Shown: piece by piece, positions 1 to 7,135 of the stretch | Layout: each line of letters begins with the position of its first letter | Numbering within the stretch: the first letter of the stretch is position 1 | NCBI GenBank assembly: GCA_047607345.1 | Contig: JASGDF010000088.1 | Location: 1-7,228, forward strand | DNA from: Pseudomonas_S sp047607345 | Lineage (GTDB): Bacteria; Pseudomonadota; Gammaproteobacteria; Xanthomonadales; Xanthomonadaceae | Reading direction: 5' to 3' | DNA length: 7,228 nt | Translations under genes and position numbers: made by a program | Notes under the pieces: generated by a model | What the model was told of the DNA's origin: nothing | What the model saw: the letters and a program-made list of their open reading frames with translations, nothing else | Databases searched by the model: none

Positions 1-2
1 CC

Positions 3-566
3 GACGGCGACTTCGTGCTGCCCGCGCCCGGCGGACGCGACGCGGCCTGGCTGTTCGGCGCCGAGACCCGTTTCCGCGACAGCTACCTGCGAGAGGGCGA
101 GCCGCGCACCGGCGGCGGCCTGCTGACCGCCTCCGGGCTGGCGCTGGGCGACATCGGTCCGTCGATGATCTGGTCGGGCGACGGCCGCTATCTGGCGCTG
201 ACGCGCCATGTCGATCGGTTTGAGCTGGCCGTCCACCAGCCGCGCTCGGACACCGACCAGTGGCACCTGCTGCTGCTCGACGTGCAGGAACGCAGCCTGC
301 GCGCCGCCCGCAGCCCGATCGGCTGCATGCCGCATTTCCTGCGCTTCGATGCCGATGGCCTGGCCTGGCGCACGCTGCCGACCGACCACGAACACGCCGA
401 CTCCGTGCAGGAATGGCAAACCCGGCACATGCCGCTGGCCGCGCTGCTGTCGGCACCCCCGGCCCGCTTCGAGGCGCATGGCCCGGTCTGGCTGCAACCG
501 GGCGACGCGCCATTCGCCGATCAATGGCAGGCGCTCGACAGCCGCCATTTGCAGCGGTGGCGATGA
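3..566 (+). CDS. C-terminal part of an unrecognised protein with beta-propeller-like repeats (5' truncated)
   Basis: The frame is open to the left window edge and ends at TGA 564-566, so about 187 C-terminal residues are visible and the true start lies outside. A GTG at 15 is in frame, but nothing marks it as the start. I do not recognise the family. The stretch SMIWSGDGRYLALTR, followed about 30 residues on by WHLLLLDVQERSLR, resembles blades of WD40/TolB-type propellers, where a W-S-x-DG-R-x-L-A strand is followed by a strand ending in a D-x-x-x-x-x-L turn. This is a motif impression, not an assignment. No signal peptide or membrane segment is visible in this part. The gene runs opposite to secF and converges on it, so it is not part of the sec operon. 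Codon use (GC-rich third positions) supports real coding. Confidence 0.72.
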   Translation, partial: DGDFVLPAPGGRDAAWLFGAETRFRDSYLREGEPRTGGGLLTASGLALGDIGPSMIWSGDGRYLALTRHVDRFELAVHQPRSDTDQWHLLLLDVQERSLRAARSPIGCMPHFLRFDADGLAWRTLPTDHEHADSVQEWQTRHMPLAALLSAPPARFEAHGPVWLQPGDAPFADQWQALDSRHLQRWR

Positions 567-735
567 AGAACCCTGCGACCTTGCCCTGCTCGACGCCGCC
601 GCCCAGGGCGACGGCAAGCAGCAGGGCCTGAACCACCTGGGCCATGTCGGGCTCGGCGGGCACTGGGGCCTAGTGCCCGAGCTGCGGCAACTGGCACTGG
701 AATGGGTCGGGACTGAAGCCCTTCCCGCAGATCGC
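567..735. other. Convergent intergenic gap with a small hairpin
   Basis: This gap lies between the stop of the plus-strand gene and the stop of secF. It holds a perfect 7-bp inverted repeat, GGGCACT (658-664) and AGTGCCC (672-678), with a 7-base loop. A competing arm, GGCACT, lies at 693-698. A hairpin here could act for both converging genes, but neither strand has a T-run after it, so it is not a convincing intrinsic terminator. No RNA gene or supported coding region was seen in the rest. Confidence 0.35.
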
Positions 736-1704
736 TCAGGGCCGGCGCGCCAGCGCCTCCACGTCCTTGGCCTTCGGCAGCAAATCCTGCTTGCTGACCG
801 CGAACGGGCCGATCGACAGCAGCGGCACCGCGACGATCACCGAGGACACCACCACGATCACCGCGCCGACCATGTGGGTCTCGGCCAGGCCTTCCATCGA
901 CGCACCGCCGTACAGGTACAGCGCCAGCGCCGACAGGAAGAACATCACCGCGGTGATGATCGTGCGCGACAGGGTCTGGTTGATCGAGCGGTTCAAAACC
1001 TCCAGCGGCTCCACGCGCAGGCTGCGGAAGTTCTCGCGGACGCGGTCGAACACCACGATGATGTCGTTGATCGCAAAGCCCATCACCGAGAGCATGCCCG
1101 CCAGCACGGTCAGGTCGAACTCGCGGCCGAGCAGCGACATGTAGGCGACGGTCAGGATCAGGTCGAAGAACGCGGTCAGGCTGGCCACCACCGCGAACTT
1201 CCACTCGAAGCGGAATCCGATGTAGATCAGGAAGCCGACCAGCATGAAGATCGTCGCGTACAGGCCGTTCAGCGCCAGGTCCTTGCCGACCTGCGGACCG
1301 ACGAACTCGCCCGGCTGCACCGTGGCCGGGTTGTCGGCGCTGGTGACCGCCGCGCGCACCTGCTCGGCGACCTGGCGCGAAGCGTCGTCGGCGTTGCTGT
1401 GCTCGCCGTGCGGCTGCAGGCGCACCATCACGTCGTTGCCGCCGCCGACGCTCTGCGCCTGCGCGCCCTCGAAGCCGGCCGCGGCCAGCTTCTGGCGCAC
1501 CGCGTCGACATCGACCGGCTTGTCGAAGTGGGTGTGCACCACGGTGCCGCCGGTGAACTCCAGCGCGTAATTGAAGCCCTTCAGGCCGATGATCGCGAAC
1601 GAGACGACCAGCAGCACCAGCATTAGCGCCAGCACCGGCTTGCGATGCCGCATGAAGTCGATCTTGGTGTCGTTCGGGATGAGGTGGAGCGGGAACAGTT
1701 TCAT
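736..1704 (-). CDS. secF: Protein translocase subunit SecF
   Basis: The product is 322 aa, a normal length for stand-alone SecF. SecF pairs with SecD in the inner membrane and, with YajC, helps SecYEG release exported proteins using the proton gradient. A first membrane segment (about 22-41) is followed by the periplasmic P4 domain opening with FTGGT (50-54). EFVGPQVG (133-140) precedes the five-helix C-terminal bundle. The RND-like signature is at 211-225, AINDIIVVFDRVREN, with Asp213 and Asp220; NQTLSRTIITA follows at 242-252. The ATG at 1704 is preceded by a GAGAGA ribosome site (1712-1717) at 7 bases. Only 20 bases separate it from the secD stop, so the two are surely cotranscribed. The last helix reads VVVSSVIVAVP, where many homologues have a G-T-Y-S-S-I-F-type sequence. 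SecF identity is essentially certain. Confidence 0.97.
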   Translation of the reverse strand: MKLFPLHLIPNDTKIDFMRHRKPVLALMLVLLVVSFAIIGLKGFNYALEFTGGTVVHTHFDKPVDVDAVRQKLAAAGFEGAQAQSVGGGNDVMVRLQPHGEHSNADDASRQVAEQVRAAVTSADNPATVQPGEFVGPQVGKDLALNGLYATIFMLVGFLIYIGFRFEWKFAVVASLTAFFDLILTVAYMSLLGREFDLTVLAGMLSVMGFAINDIIVVFDRVRENFRSLRVEPLEVLNRSINQTLSRTIITAVMFFLSALALYLYGGASMEGLAETHMVGAVIVVVSSVIVAVPLLSIGPFAVSKQDLLPKAKDVEALARRP

Positions 1705-1724
1705 GGATTCGTCTCTCTACCCGA

Positions 1725-3569
1725 TCAAATGGCCACTGACTTGAGCTTCTTGCGACGGCTGTAGATCAGCGTCGCCAGCGCGCGCGAGACGGTGATCGCG
1801 GTGAACATCGAGGCGAAGATGCCGATGATCATGGTCAGCGCGAAGCCCTTCAGCGGGCCGGTGCCGAACGCGTACAGCGCCACGCCGACGATCAGGCCGG
1901 TCAGGTTGGCGTCGAGGATCGTGCCGCCGGCCTTCTCGTAGCCTGCCGCGATCGCCGACTTGGGTGGCATGCCGTTGCGCAGCTCCTCGCGGATGCGCTC
2001 GTTGATCAGCACGTTGGCGTCCACCGACAGGCCCACCGACAGCGCCAGACCGGCAAAGCCGGGCAGCGTCATCGTCGCGCCGAACAGCGACATCACCGAG
2101 ACCACGATCAGCAGGTTGAACAGCAGCGCCACCGAGGTGATCGCGCCGAACACGCGGTAGTAGACGGTGAAGAACACCAGCGTGAACAGGAACGAGAACA
2201 CCACCGCCTGGATACCGCGCGCGACGTTCTCCGCGCCCAGGCTCGGGCCGATCACGTACTCCTCGACGAAGTCCATCGGCGCGGCCAGCGAACCGGCGCG
2301 CAGCAGCTTGGCCAGGTTCTCCGCCTCGGTCTTCTCCAGGCCAGTGGTCTGGAAGTTCTTGCCGAACACGCCGGCGATCCGGGTCGGCGAAAGCGCCTCC
2401 TCCTTGACCCGCACGCTGCGCACTTCCTTGCCGTCGACCACGCTCACGGTCGGGATGCGCTCGATGTAGACCACCGACATCAGCTTGCCGACGTTGGCGC
2501 TGGTGTAGTCGAGCATCTTCTGCCCGGCGAAGTTGTTCAGGGTCACCGCCACGGCCGGCAGGCCGTTCTGGTCGGTGCTGACGGTGGCGTTGACCATCTG
2601 GTCGCCGGACACCAGCACGCGCTTGCTCAGCAGCACCGGCGCGCCGCTGTCGCGGATCCGGTAGACCTTGGCCTCGGCCGGGATGGTGCCGCTGCGCACC
2701 GCGTCCTCGGCATTGCCGTCGATCACCCCGCGGAACTCCAGCGTGGCGGTCGCGCCGATCAGGCGCTTGGCTTCGGCGGTGTCCTGCACGCCGGGCAGCT
2801 CGACCACGATGCGGTCCTCGCCCTGGCGCTGGATGATCGGCTCGGCCACGCCCAGCTCGTTGACGCGGTTGCGCAGCGTGGTCAGGTTCTGCTCGATCGC
2901 GCCGCTAGCGATCTGCTGCAGCTCGGCCTGCGGCACGGTCACCGCGATGGTGCTGCCGGAGACCGCGTAGGTCAGCGTCGGCTGGGCCTTGGCCAGCGCA
3001 ATGCGGGCGGCGTCGGCGTCGGTGCCCTCGCCCAGCTGCACCTGGATGCTGTTGTCGGCGCGGCGATCGACGCTGCGGTAGGCGAAGCGGCCATCGCGCA
3101 GCGTGGTGCGGATGTCCTCGGCGAAGCCGTCCAGGCGCTTGTCCAGCGCGGCCTTCTGGTCGACCTGCAGCGCAAAGTGCACGCCACCGACCAGGTCCAG
3201 GCCCAGCACCATGGGTTTCCCGCCCAGCCTGGCCAGCCAGTCCGGCACGGTCGAAGCCAGGTTCAGCGCGACCGTGTAGTTCTCCCCGACCTGCTGGCGC
3301 AGCACGTCGTTGGCGCGGGTCTGCGCCTCCAGCGACGGCAGGCGCACGATCAGGCTCTCGCCCTCCTTGGCCACCGACTTGGCGGTGATGCCGGCCTTGG
3401 CCAGGTCGGCGCTCACGCGCTCGCGCAGCGCATCGTCGATCTGCCCGCCACGGTTGGCGTTGATCTGCACGGAGGGGTCCTTCTGGTACACGTTGGGCAA
3501 CGCGTACAGCGTGCTGAGCACCAGCACGACCAGGATCAGGAAATACTTCCAGCGGGGAAATTCGAGCAT
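1725..3569 (-). CDS. secD: Protein translocase subunit SecD
   Basis: The product is 614 aa, matching E. coli SecD (615 aa). It is the large RND-like partner of SecF: its big periplasmic domain binds emerging preproteins, and proton flow through the SecDF membrane part drives late translocation. Residues 1-26 form the first membrane helix (MLEFPRWKYFLILVVLVLST start). GLDLVGGVHF (123-132) opens the P1 region, NRVNELGVAEP (234-244) and VVELPGVQD (255-263) are conserved periplasmic motifs, and five helices occupy about 452-603. SVDANVLINERIREEL (515-530) carries Asp517 and Arg525, the proton-relay region. I chose the ATG at 3569 because MLEFPRWKYF is the family start; a GTG at 3590 would add seven unsupported residues. 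The ribosome site is poor (GGGAC about 8 bases upstream) and lies inside a near-palindrome. The gene is 58 bases after yajC. Confidence 0.97.
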   Translation of the reverse strand: MLEFPRWKYFLILVVLVLSTLYALPNVYQKDPSVQINANRGGQIDDALRERVSADLAKAGITAKSVAKEGESLIVRLPSLEAQTRANDVLRQQVGENYTVALNLASTVPDWLARLGGKPMVLGLDLVGGVHFALQVDQKAALDKRLDGFAEDIRTTLRDGRFAYRSVDRRADNSIQVQLGEGTDADAARIALAKAQPTLTYAVSGSTIAVTVPQAELQQIASGAIEQNLTTLRNRVNELGVAEPIIQRQGEDRIVVELPGVQDTAEAKRLIGATATLEFRGVIDGNAEDAVRSGTIPAEAKVYRIRDSGAPVLLSKRVLVSGDQMVNATVSTDQNGLPAVAVTLNNFAGQKMLDYTSANVGKLMSVVYIERIPTVSVVDGKEVRSVRVKEEALSPTRIAGVFGKNFQTTGLEKTEAENLAKLLRAGSLAAPMDFVEEYVIGPSLGAENVARGIQAVVFSFLFTLVFFTVYYRVFGAITSVALLFNLLIVVSVMSLFGATMTLPGFAGLALSVGLSVDANVLINERIREELRNGMPPKSAIAAGYEKAGGTILDANLTGLIVGVALYAFGTGPLKGFALTMIIGIFASMFTAITVSRALATLIYSRRKKLKSVAI

Positions 3570-3572
3570 TGC

Positions 3573-3594
3573 GACGGTCCCGCGCGGCACCGTC
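3573..3594 (-). promoter_or_regulatory. Near-palindrome over the secD ribosome-binding region
   Basis: On the minus strand GACGGT (3594-3589) and ACCGTC (3578-3573) are exact complements. Between them lies CCGCGCGG, itself a palindrome, flanked by a single G on each side (a G:G mismatch). In RNA this would fold as a 6-bp outer stem plus a short inner stem, ending 3 bases before the secD ATG. It contains the only purine-rich stretch (GGGAC) that could serve as a ribosome site. A role in limiting secD translation or coupling it to yajC is inference. It could also be chance in GC-rich DNA. Confidence 0.4.
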
Positions 3595-3627
3595 CCGGCG
3601 CCACGCCTAGCTTGAAGAAAGAAACGA

Positions 3628-3978
3628 TCAGTTGGCGGACTTCAGCGTGCCCTTGGGCAGCACATGGCCGACGGCACCCTTCTGCACGCGCACGCGCACG
3701 TTGTCGGCCACTTCGATGGTGATGAAGTTGTCGCCGATATCGGAGACCACGCCGGCCAGGCCGCCGGTGGTGATGACCTCGTCGCCCTTGCCGAGCTTGT
3801 CCAGCATCGACTTGTGCTCCTTCTGCCGCTTCATCTGCGGGCGGATCATGAAGAAGTACATCGCCACGATCAGCAGCACCGGGAGCAGGAACATCTGCAG
3901 GCCGCCAGCAGCGGGAGCGCCGGCCGGGGCCGCGGTCTGCGCCTGGGCGGCGGGGATCAGGAAATCGAGCAGGTTCAT
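3628..3978 (-). CDS. yajC: Sec translocon accessory subunit YajC
   Basis: The product is 116 aa, close to the usual 110 aa. YajC is a small single-span inner-membrane protein that copurifies with SecDF and can contact SecYEG. A short N-terminal piece with an Ala/Gly/Pro-rich linker (10-26) leads into one membrane helix (about 29-45). Then comes the family signature IRPQMKRQKEH (45-55) and a cytoplasmic domain with GDEVITTGGLAGVV (65-78). ATG 3978 is chosen: AGGAAG at 3985-3990 sits 6 bases from it but only 3 from an in-frame GTG at 3981, and MNLLDFLIPAAQAQ is a typical start. It lies 58 bases before secD. It is 227 bases from tgt, a wide gap for this operon, so it may have its own promoter, although I found no convincing one. 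Confidence 0.96.
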   Translation of the reverse strand: MNLLDFLIPAAQAQTAAPAGAPAAGGLQMFLLPVLLIVAMYFFMIRPQMKRQKEHKSMLDKLGKGDEVITTGGLAGVVSDIGDNFITIEVADNVRVRVQKGAVGHVLPKGTLKSAN

Positions 3979-3984
3979 CACGTT

Positions 3985-3990
3985 CTTCCT
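3985..3990 (-). promoter_or_regulatory. Ribosome-binding site of yajC
   Basis: AGGAAG on the minus strand lies 6 bases before the ATG at 3978. Its spacing decides between that ATG and the adjacent in-frame GTG at 3981, which would be too close. Confidence 0.7.
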
Positions 3991-4104
3991 ATGGTGAGTC
4001 GCCGGCCCGCCTGAAGGCGTGCCAGCCGTTGTGGTTGCCGCCGGAGCGGAAAGTCAGCCGCGAAGTATGCCATGGGTTGTCCTCCTCCCTCGGCACCCTT
4101 CCTG

Positions 4105-4193
4105 CCGTCGTCCCCGCGTAGGCGGGGACCCAGCGGCTCGAGCCTTTAACTGCGACAAGGCCCTGGGTGCCCGCCTGCGCGGGGGGACGACGG
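4105..4193. repeat. Palindromic REP-like intergenic element between tgt and yajC
   Basis: The left arm (4105-4133) and right arm (4163-4193) are imperfect inverted copies, running from CCGTCG through CCCAG and from CTGGGT back to CGACGG. The left arm contains its own perfect 8-bp hairpin, GTCCCCGC (4110-4117) and GCGGGGAC (4122-4129), around a GTAG loop. The right arm is a degenerate version (GTGCCCGC then GCGGGGGGAC). About 29 bases of unrelated spacer separate them. Dispersed elements with a GTCCCCGC...GCGGGGAC core in paired opposite orientation are, from memory, frequent between genes in xanthomonads and resemble REP/BIME doublets. Transcribed, the whole could fold into one long hairpin after tgt. 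Copy number cannot be judged from one window. Confidence 0.75.
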
Positions 4194-4205
4194 CGGGTCG
4201 TTCGG

Positions 4206-5345
4206 TCATTCCCCCGCCAGCGGCGGCGGCACCGCGCCCCTGGCCGCATAGAAGGACCGCCGGAACCCGGCGAAGGTTCCCGCGGCGATCGCCGCGCGCA
4301 TGTCGGCCATCAGCTTCTCGTAGTACCAGAGGTTGTGCAGGGTGCCGAGCATCGGTGCCAGCATCTCGTTGCAGCGGTCCAGGTGGCGCAGGTAGCTGCG
4401 GGTATAGCCGCCGCGGCAGGCATGGCAGCCACAGCCGGGCTCGATCGGGTCCTGGTCGCGCTCGTACTTCGCGTTGCGGATGCGCACGGTGCCGAACGCG
4501 GTGAAATAGTGGCCGTTGCGCGCGTTGCGGGTCGGCATCACGCAGTCGAACATGTCCACGCCGCGCGCCACGCCCTCGACCAGGTCCTCCGGACGGCCAA
4601 CCCCCATCAGGTAGCGCGGGCGGTCGGCCGGCAGCAGCGGGTGCATGTGCTCGAGCATCGCGTTGCGCTCGTGCTCCGGCTCGCCCACCGCCAGCCCGCC
4701 AATCGCGTAGCCGTCGAAACCGATCGCCTGCAGACCCTCGGCCGAGCGGCTGCGCAGATCGGTGTGCACCCCGCCCTGGACGATGCCGAACAGCGCCGCA
4801 TCGTTGCCGAGCGTATCGTGCGCCCGGCGCGAGCGCCCGGCCCAGCGCAGACTCAGTTCCATCGAGCGGCGCGCCACGTCCTCGGTCGCCGGGTACGGGG
4901 TGCACTCGTCGAAGATCATCACGATGTCCGAATCCAGCGTCTTCTGGATCCGCATGCTCTCCTCCGGCCCCAGGAACACTCGCGAGCCATCGGTCGGCGC
5001 AGCGAAGGTGACGCCTTCCTCGGTGATCTTGCGGCGATGCGCCAGCGAAAACACCTGAAAACCACCCGAGTCGGTCAGGATTGGCCCATCCCATTGGCAG
5101 AACCCGTGCAGGCCGCCGTGGTCGCCGATCACGTCCAGCCCCGGCCGCAGGTACAGGTGGAAGGTGTTGCCGAGGATGATCTCCGCGCCCAGCTCGCGCA
5201 GCTGCCCGGGCAGCACGCCCTTGACCGAGCCATAGGTACCGACCGGCATGAACGCAGGGGTCTGGACCGTGCCGCGCGGGAAGGTCAGCTGGCCACGGCG
5301 GGCGTTGCCATCGGTGGTGCGGAGTTGGAAAGACAGACGGCTCAT
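4206..5345 (-). CDS. tgt: tRNA-guanine transglycosylase (queuine tRNA-ribosyltransferase)
   Basis: The product is 379 aa, against 375 in E. coli. It exchanges guanine 34 of GUN-anticodon tRNAs for preQ1, the step before QueA in queuosine synthesis, in the cytoplasm. The TIM-barrel landmarks are all present: RRGQLTFPRGTVQTPAFMPV (16-35), ILTDSGGFQVFSL (89-101) with Asp92, MIFDECTPYP (143-152) with Asp146, GGLAVGEP (216-223) and GVDMFDCVMPTRNARNG (262-278), where Asp267 is the expected nucleophile. The zinc site is complete: Cys305, Cys307, Cys310 and His337. ATG 5345 is chosen because MSRLSFQLRTTDG aligns with the family start, with a weak GAGA about 7 bases upstream; an ATG at 5357 adds only four residues, and the frame stays open back to 5468. 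The C-terminal tail PPPLAGE ends 12 bases from the repeat element. It lies 67 bases after the lipoprotein gene. Confidence 0.98.
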   Translation of the reverse strand: MSRLSFQLRTTDGNARRGQLTFPRGTVQTPAFMPVGTYGSVKGVLPGQLRELGAEIILGNTFHLYLRPGLDVIGDHGGLHGFCQWDGPILTDSGGFQVFSLAHRRKITEEGVTFAAPTDGSRVFLGPEESMRIQKTLDSDIVMIFDECTPYPATEDVARRSMELSLRWAGRSRRAHDTLGNDAALFGIVQGGVHTDLRSRSAEGLQAIGFDGYAIGGLAVGEPEHERNAMLEHMHPLLPADRPRYLMGVGRPEDLVEGVARGVDMFDCVMPTRNARNGHYFTAFGTVRIRNAKYERDQDPIEPGCGCHACRGGYTRSYLRHLDRCNEMLAPMLGTLHNLWYYEKLMADMRAAIAAGTFAGFRRSFYAARGAVPPPLAGE

Positions 5346-5412
5346 CAGTGTTCTCATTGCCAGCGTGATTTCGCCCGGCGTGATCGATAGCGGAAGGTGG
5401 GCGATACGGGCT

Positions 5413-6039
5413 TCACAGGCGGCGGGCGGCGCTGTCGCCCTCCAGCGAAAAGCGATAGGGCTCGCCATCCAGCGTCACCGCCAGCACCTTGCGGCCCTGG
5501 CGAGGCAGCACGTAGGCGTGGACCTCCCAGGGCACGCTGATCGTATCGGCCGCCGACATACCGCTGCCGCCGAGCCTTGATGCGTCAAGCAGCACCTGCA
5601 CCTCATCCTTGGAATAGGCCAGCTTCGGGGTGACGAAATAAAGTGGTTTTGACGCTGCCGAGGCCATTTGCGCCAACGACTGCCCCGGAACCGCGACCAG
5701 AAGAACGAAATTCCTCGAGAAATCGATCGGTTCGATCGTCACCTGCCGGCTGTAACGCGAGCGCGTATCCAATACGGCGTCCAGTTGCTCGTCGTTGAGT
5801 ACCGGGAAGAACTCCAGGTCGAGATAACCCGGCAATTGCGGCCCTTCGGCGTCCTGCAACGCCAGGCCACCGCCTTCCAGGGCCGAGCCGACCAGGTTCC
5901 GGACTTGTTCGGAGCGGCTCACCGCCGGGCGATATCCGACGGTGAACTCGAATGCAGACGGCAGCTCCTGCGGCTTTGGCGCGCAGCCGGTCAGCGCCAT
6001 CGACATCAGGGCGAGTTGCATCCAGGTGTAGACCTTCAT
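5413..6039 (-). CDS. Putative lipoprotein of unknown function
   Basis: The product is 208 aa, and I do not recognise its family. The N-terminus is a lipoprotein signal: Lys2, a hydrophobic stretch (about 6-17) and lipobox LTGC with Cys19. The residue after Cys is Ala, so by the +2 rule the protein should go to the outer membrane, facing the periplasm. The mature part has no further membrane segment. Notable stretches are FVLLVAVPG (111-119) and PWEVHAYVLPR (170-180), which look like beta strands. ATG 6039 is chosen over longer in-frame starts because it begins the signal peptide and has AGGAGG 10 bases upstream. It sits 40 bases after queA and 67 before tgt on the same strand, so it is probably cotranscribed with both, yet the standard gammaproteobacterial order has nothing here. 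Its middle is less GC-rich (about 58% over 5641-5820 by hand count) than tgt (73% over 4741-4800), which hints at acquisition. Confidence 0.85.
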   Translation of the reverse strand: MKVYTWMQLALMSMALTGCAPKPQELPSAFEFTVGYRPAVSRSEQVRNLVGSALEGGGLALQDAEGPQLPGYLDLEFFPVLNDEQLDAVLDTRSRYSRQVTIEPIDFSRNFVLLVAVPGQSLAQMASAASKPLYFVTPKLAYSKDEVQVLLDASRLGGSGMSAADTISVPWEVHAYVLPRQGRKVLAVTLDGEPYRFSLEGDSAARRL

Positions 6040-6049
6040 TTCGGCATTC

Positions 6050-6055
6050 CCTCCT
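6050..6055 (-). promoter_or_regulatory. Strong ribosome-binding site of the lipoprotein gene
   Basis: AGGAGG on the minus strand sits 10 bases before ATG 6039. Another ATG at 6046 is only 2 to 3 bases away and would encode just M-P-K before a TGA that overlaps the real start. The spacing therefore favours 6039, where the signal peptide begins. Confidence 0.75.
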
Positions 6056-6079
6056 GATGATTGACTTTCGGCTGATGGC

Positions 6080-7105
6080 TCACTGCGGAAACAGCAGCAT
6101 CGCATCGCCGTAGCTGAAGAACCGGTAGCGCTGCTCGACCGCATGCCGGTAGGCCTCGAAGATCCGCTCGCGACCGGCGAACGCCGAGACCATCATCAAC
6201 AGCGTGCTCTCGGGCAGGTGGAAGTTGGTCACCATGGCATCGACGCTGCGGATGCGATAGCCGGGGAGGATGAAGATCTGGGTCTCGCCCGCGAACGGCT
6301 GTAATTGCCCGTCGCGCAGCGCGCTCTCCAGCGAACGCACCACGGTGGTGCCGACCGCGATCACCCGGCCACCACGCTCGCGCGTGCGGCGCACCTGCTC
6401 GACCAGCTCCGCACCGACGTTGAGCCATTCGCGGTGCATCACATGCCGGTCCAGCGCCTCCACCCGCACCGGCTGGAAGGTGCCGGCGCCGACGTGCAGG
6501 GTGACGTGGCCAAACTCGACTCCGCGCTCGCGCAGGCGCGCCAGCAGCGGCTCATCGAAATGCAGGCCCGCGGTCGGCGCGGCCACCGCGCCGATCTCGC
6601 GGGCGAACACGGTCTGGTAGCGCTCGTGGTCGTCGGCGCCCGGTTCGCGATGGATGTATGGCGGCAGCGGCAGGCGGCCGGCATGCAGCAACCATTGCTC
6701 CAGCGGCTCGGACACATCGAAGCGCAACAGGTAGAACTCGCCGTCGCGCCCGAGCACCTCGACCTCGCCGCCGGCATCGAGCGCGATCCGCCCGCCCGGC
6801 TTGGGCGACTTGCTGGCGCCGATCTGCGCCCGCGCCCGCTGGCCGCCGAGCAGGCGCTCGATCAGGATTTCCACGCGCCCGCCACTGGCCTTCTGGCCGA
6901 ACAGCCGCGCCGGGATCACCCGGGTGTCGTTGAAGATCAGCAGGTCGCCGGGTTGCAGCAGCTCAGGCAGCTCGCCCACATGGCGATCCTGCAGGCCGGC
7001 AGGCGCCGGCGGCACCACCAGCAGCCGGCTGGCGGAGCGCTCGGCCAGCGGGGCCTGGGCGATCAGTGCTTCGGGCAGTTCGTAGCGGAAATCGGACTTC
7101 TTCAA
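6080..7105 (-). CDS. queA: S-adenosylmethionine:tRNA ribosyltransferase-isomerase QueA
   Basis: The product is 341 aa (E. coli 356). QueA moves and isomerises the ribosyl group of S-adenosylmethionine onto preQ1 in tRNA, giving epoxyqueuosine. The family motifs appear in order: LPEALIAQAPL (10-20), FNDTRVIPAR (58-67), GRVEIL (76-81), GRLPLPPYI (143-151), ERYQTVFA (161-168), AAPTAGLHF (175-183), HVGAGTFQPV (204-213), VGTTVVRSLES (251-261), TNFHLPESTLLM (293-304) and YGDAMLL (332-338). The start is TTG at 7105, encoding MKKSDF, which aligns with the family N-terminus; no in-frame ATG or GTG nearby gives a better start. No Shine-Dalgarno sequence is visible before it. A TACAAT box at 7136-7141 implies a leader of only about 25 bases. 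It is the first gene of the visible minus-strand run, and its partner tgt is two genes on. Confidence 0.97.
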   Translation of the reverse strand: MKKSDFRYELPEALIAQAPLAERSASRLLVVPPAPAGLQDRHVGELPELLQPGDLLIFNDTRVIPARLFGQKASGGRVEILIERLLGGQRARAQIGASKSPKPGGRIALDAGGEVEVLGRDGEFYLLRFDVSEPLEQWLLHAGRLPLPPYIHREPGADDHERYQTVFAREIGAVAAPTAGLHFDEPLLARLRERGVEFGHVTLHVGAGTFQPVRVEALDRHVMHREWLNVGAELVEQVRRTRERGGRVIAVGTTVVRSLESALRDGQLQPFAGETQIFILPGYRIRSVDAMVTNFHLPESTLLMMVSAFAGRERIFEAYRHAVEQRYRFFSYGDAMLLFPQ

Positions 7106-7135
7106 CGCGGTGACATCGGGGACACGGGACCGCGC

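Noticed and set aside
540..643. Minus-strand ATG near 643 opening a hydrophobic peptide, MAQVVQALLLAVALGGG
   Set aside because: It looks like a signal sequence, but there is no ribosome site. After about 36 residues the frame runs antisense through the plus-strand gene as an Arg/Ala/Gly-rich shadow to the window edge without a stop.
658..678. Hairpin between the convergent genes as an intrinsic terminator
   Set aside because: The 7-bp stem is real, but neither strand has a T-run after it, so it is listed only as a hairpin in the gap.
208..1626. Long plus-strand open frame of 472 codons
   Set aside because: It overlaps the plus-strand gene in another frame and then runs antisense to secF. 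The product is His/Arg/Ala/Gln-rich with no motif, as expected of a GC-rich shadow frame.
4064..4069. CATACT on the minus strand as a -10 box for yajC
   Set aside because: Only four of six consensus bases match and no -35 hexamer is found at a usable distance.
4105..4193. CRISPR array
   Set aside because: The two units are inverted, not direct, copies separated by one short spacer, and no further units exist.
4167..5390. Plus-strand open frame of 407 codons antisense to tgt
   Set aside because: Tgt is unmistakable on the other strand with its full catalytic and zinc residues; the antisense product is low-complexity and has no recognisable domain.
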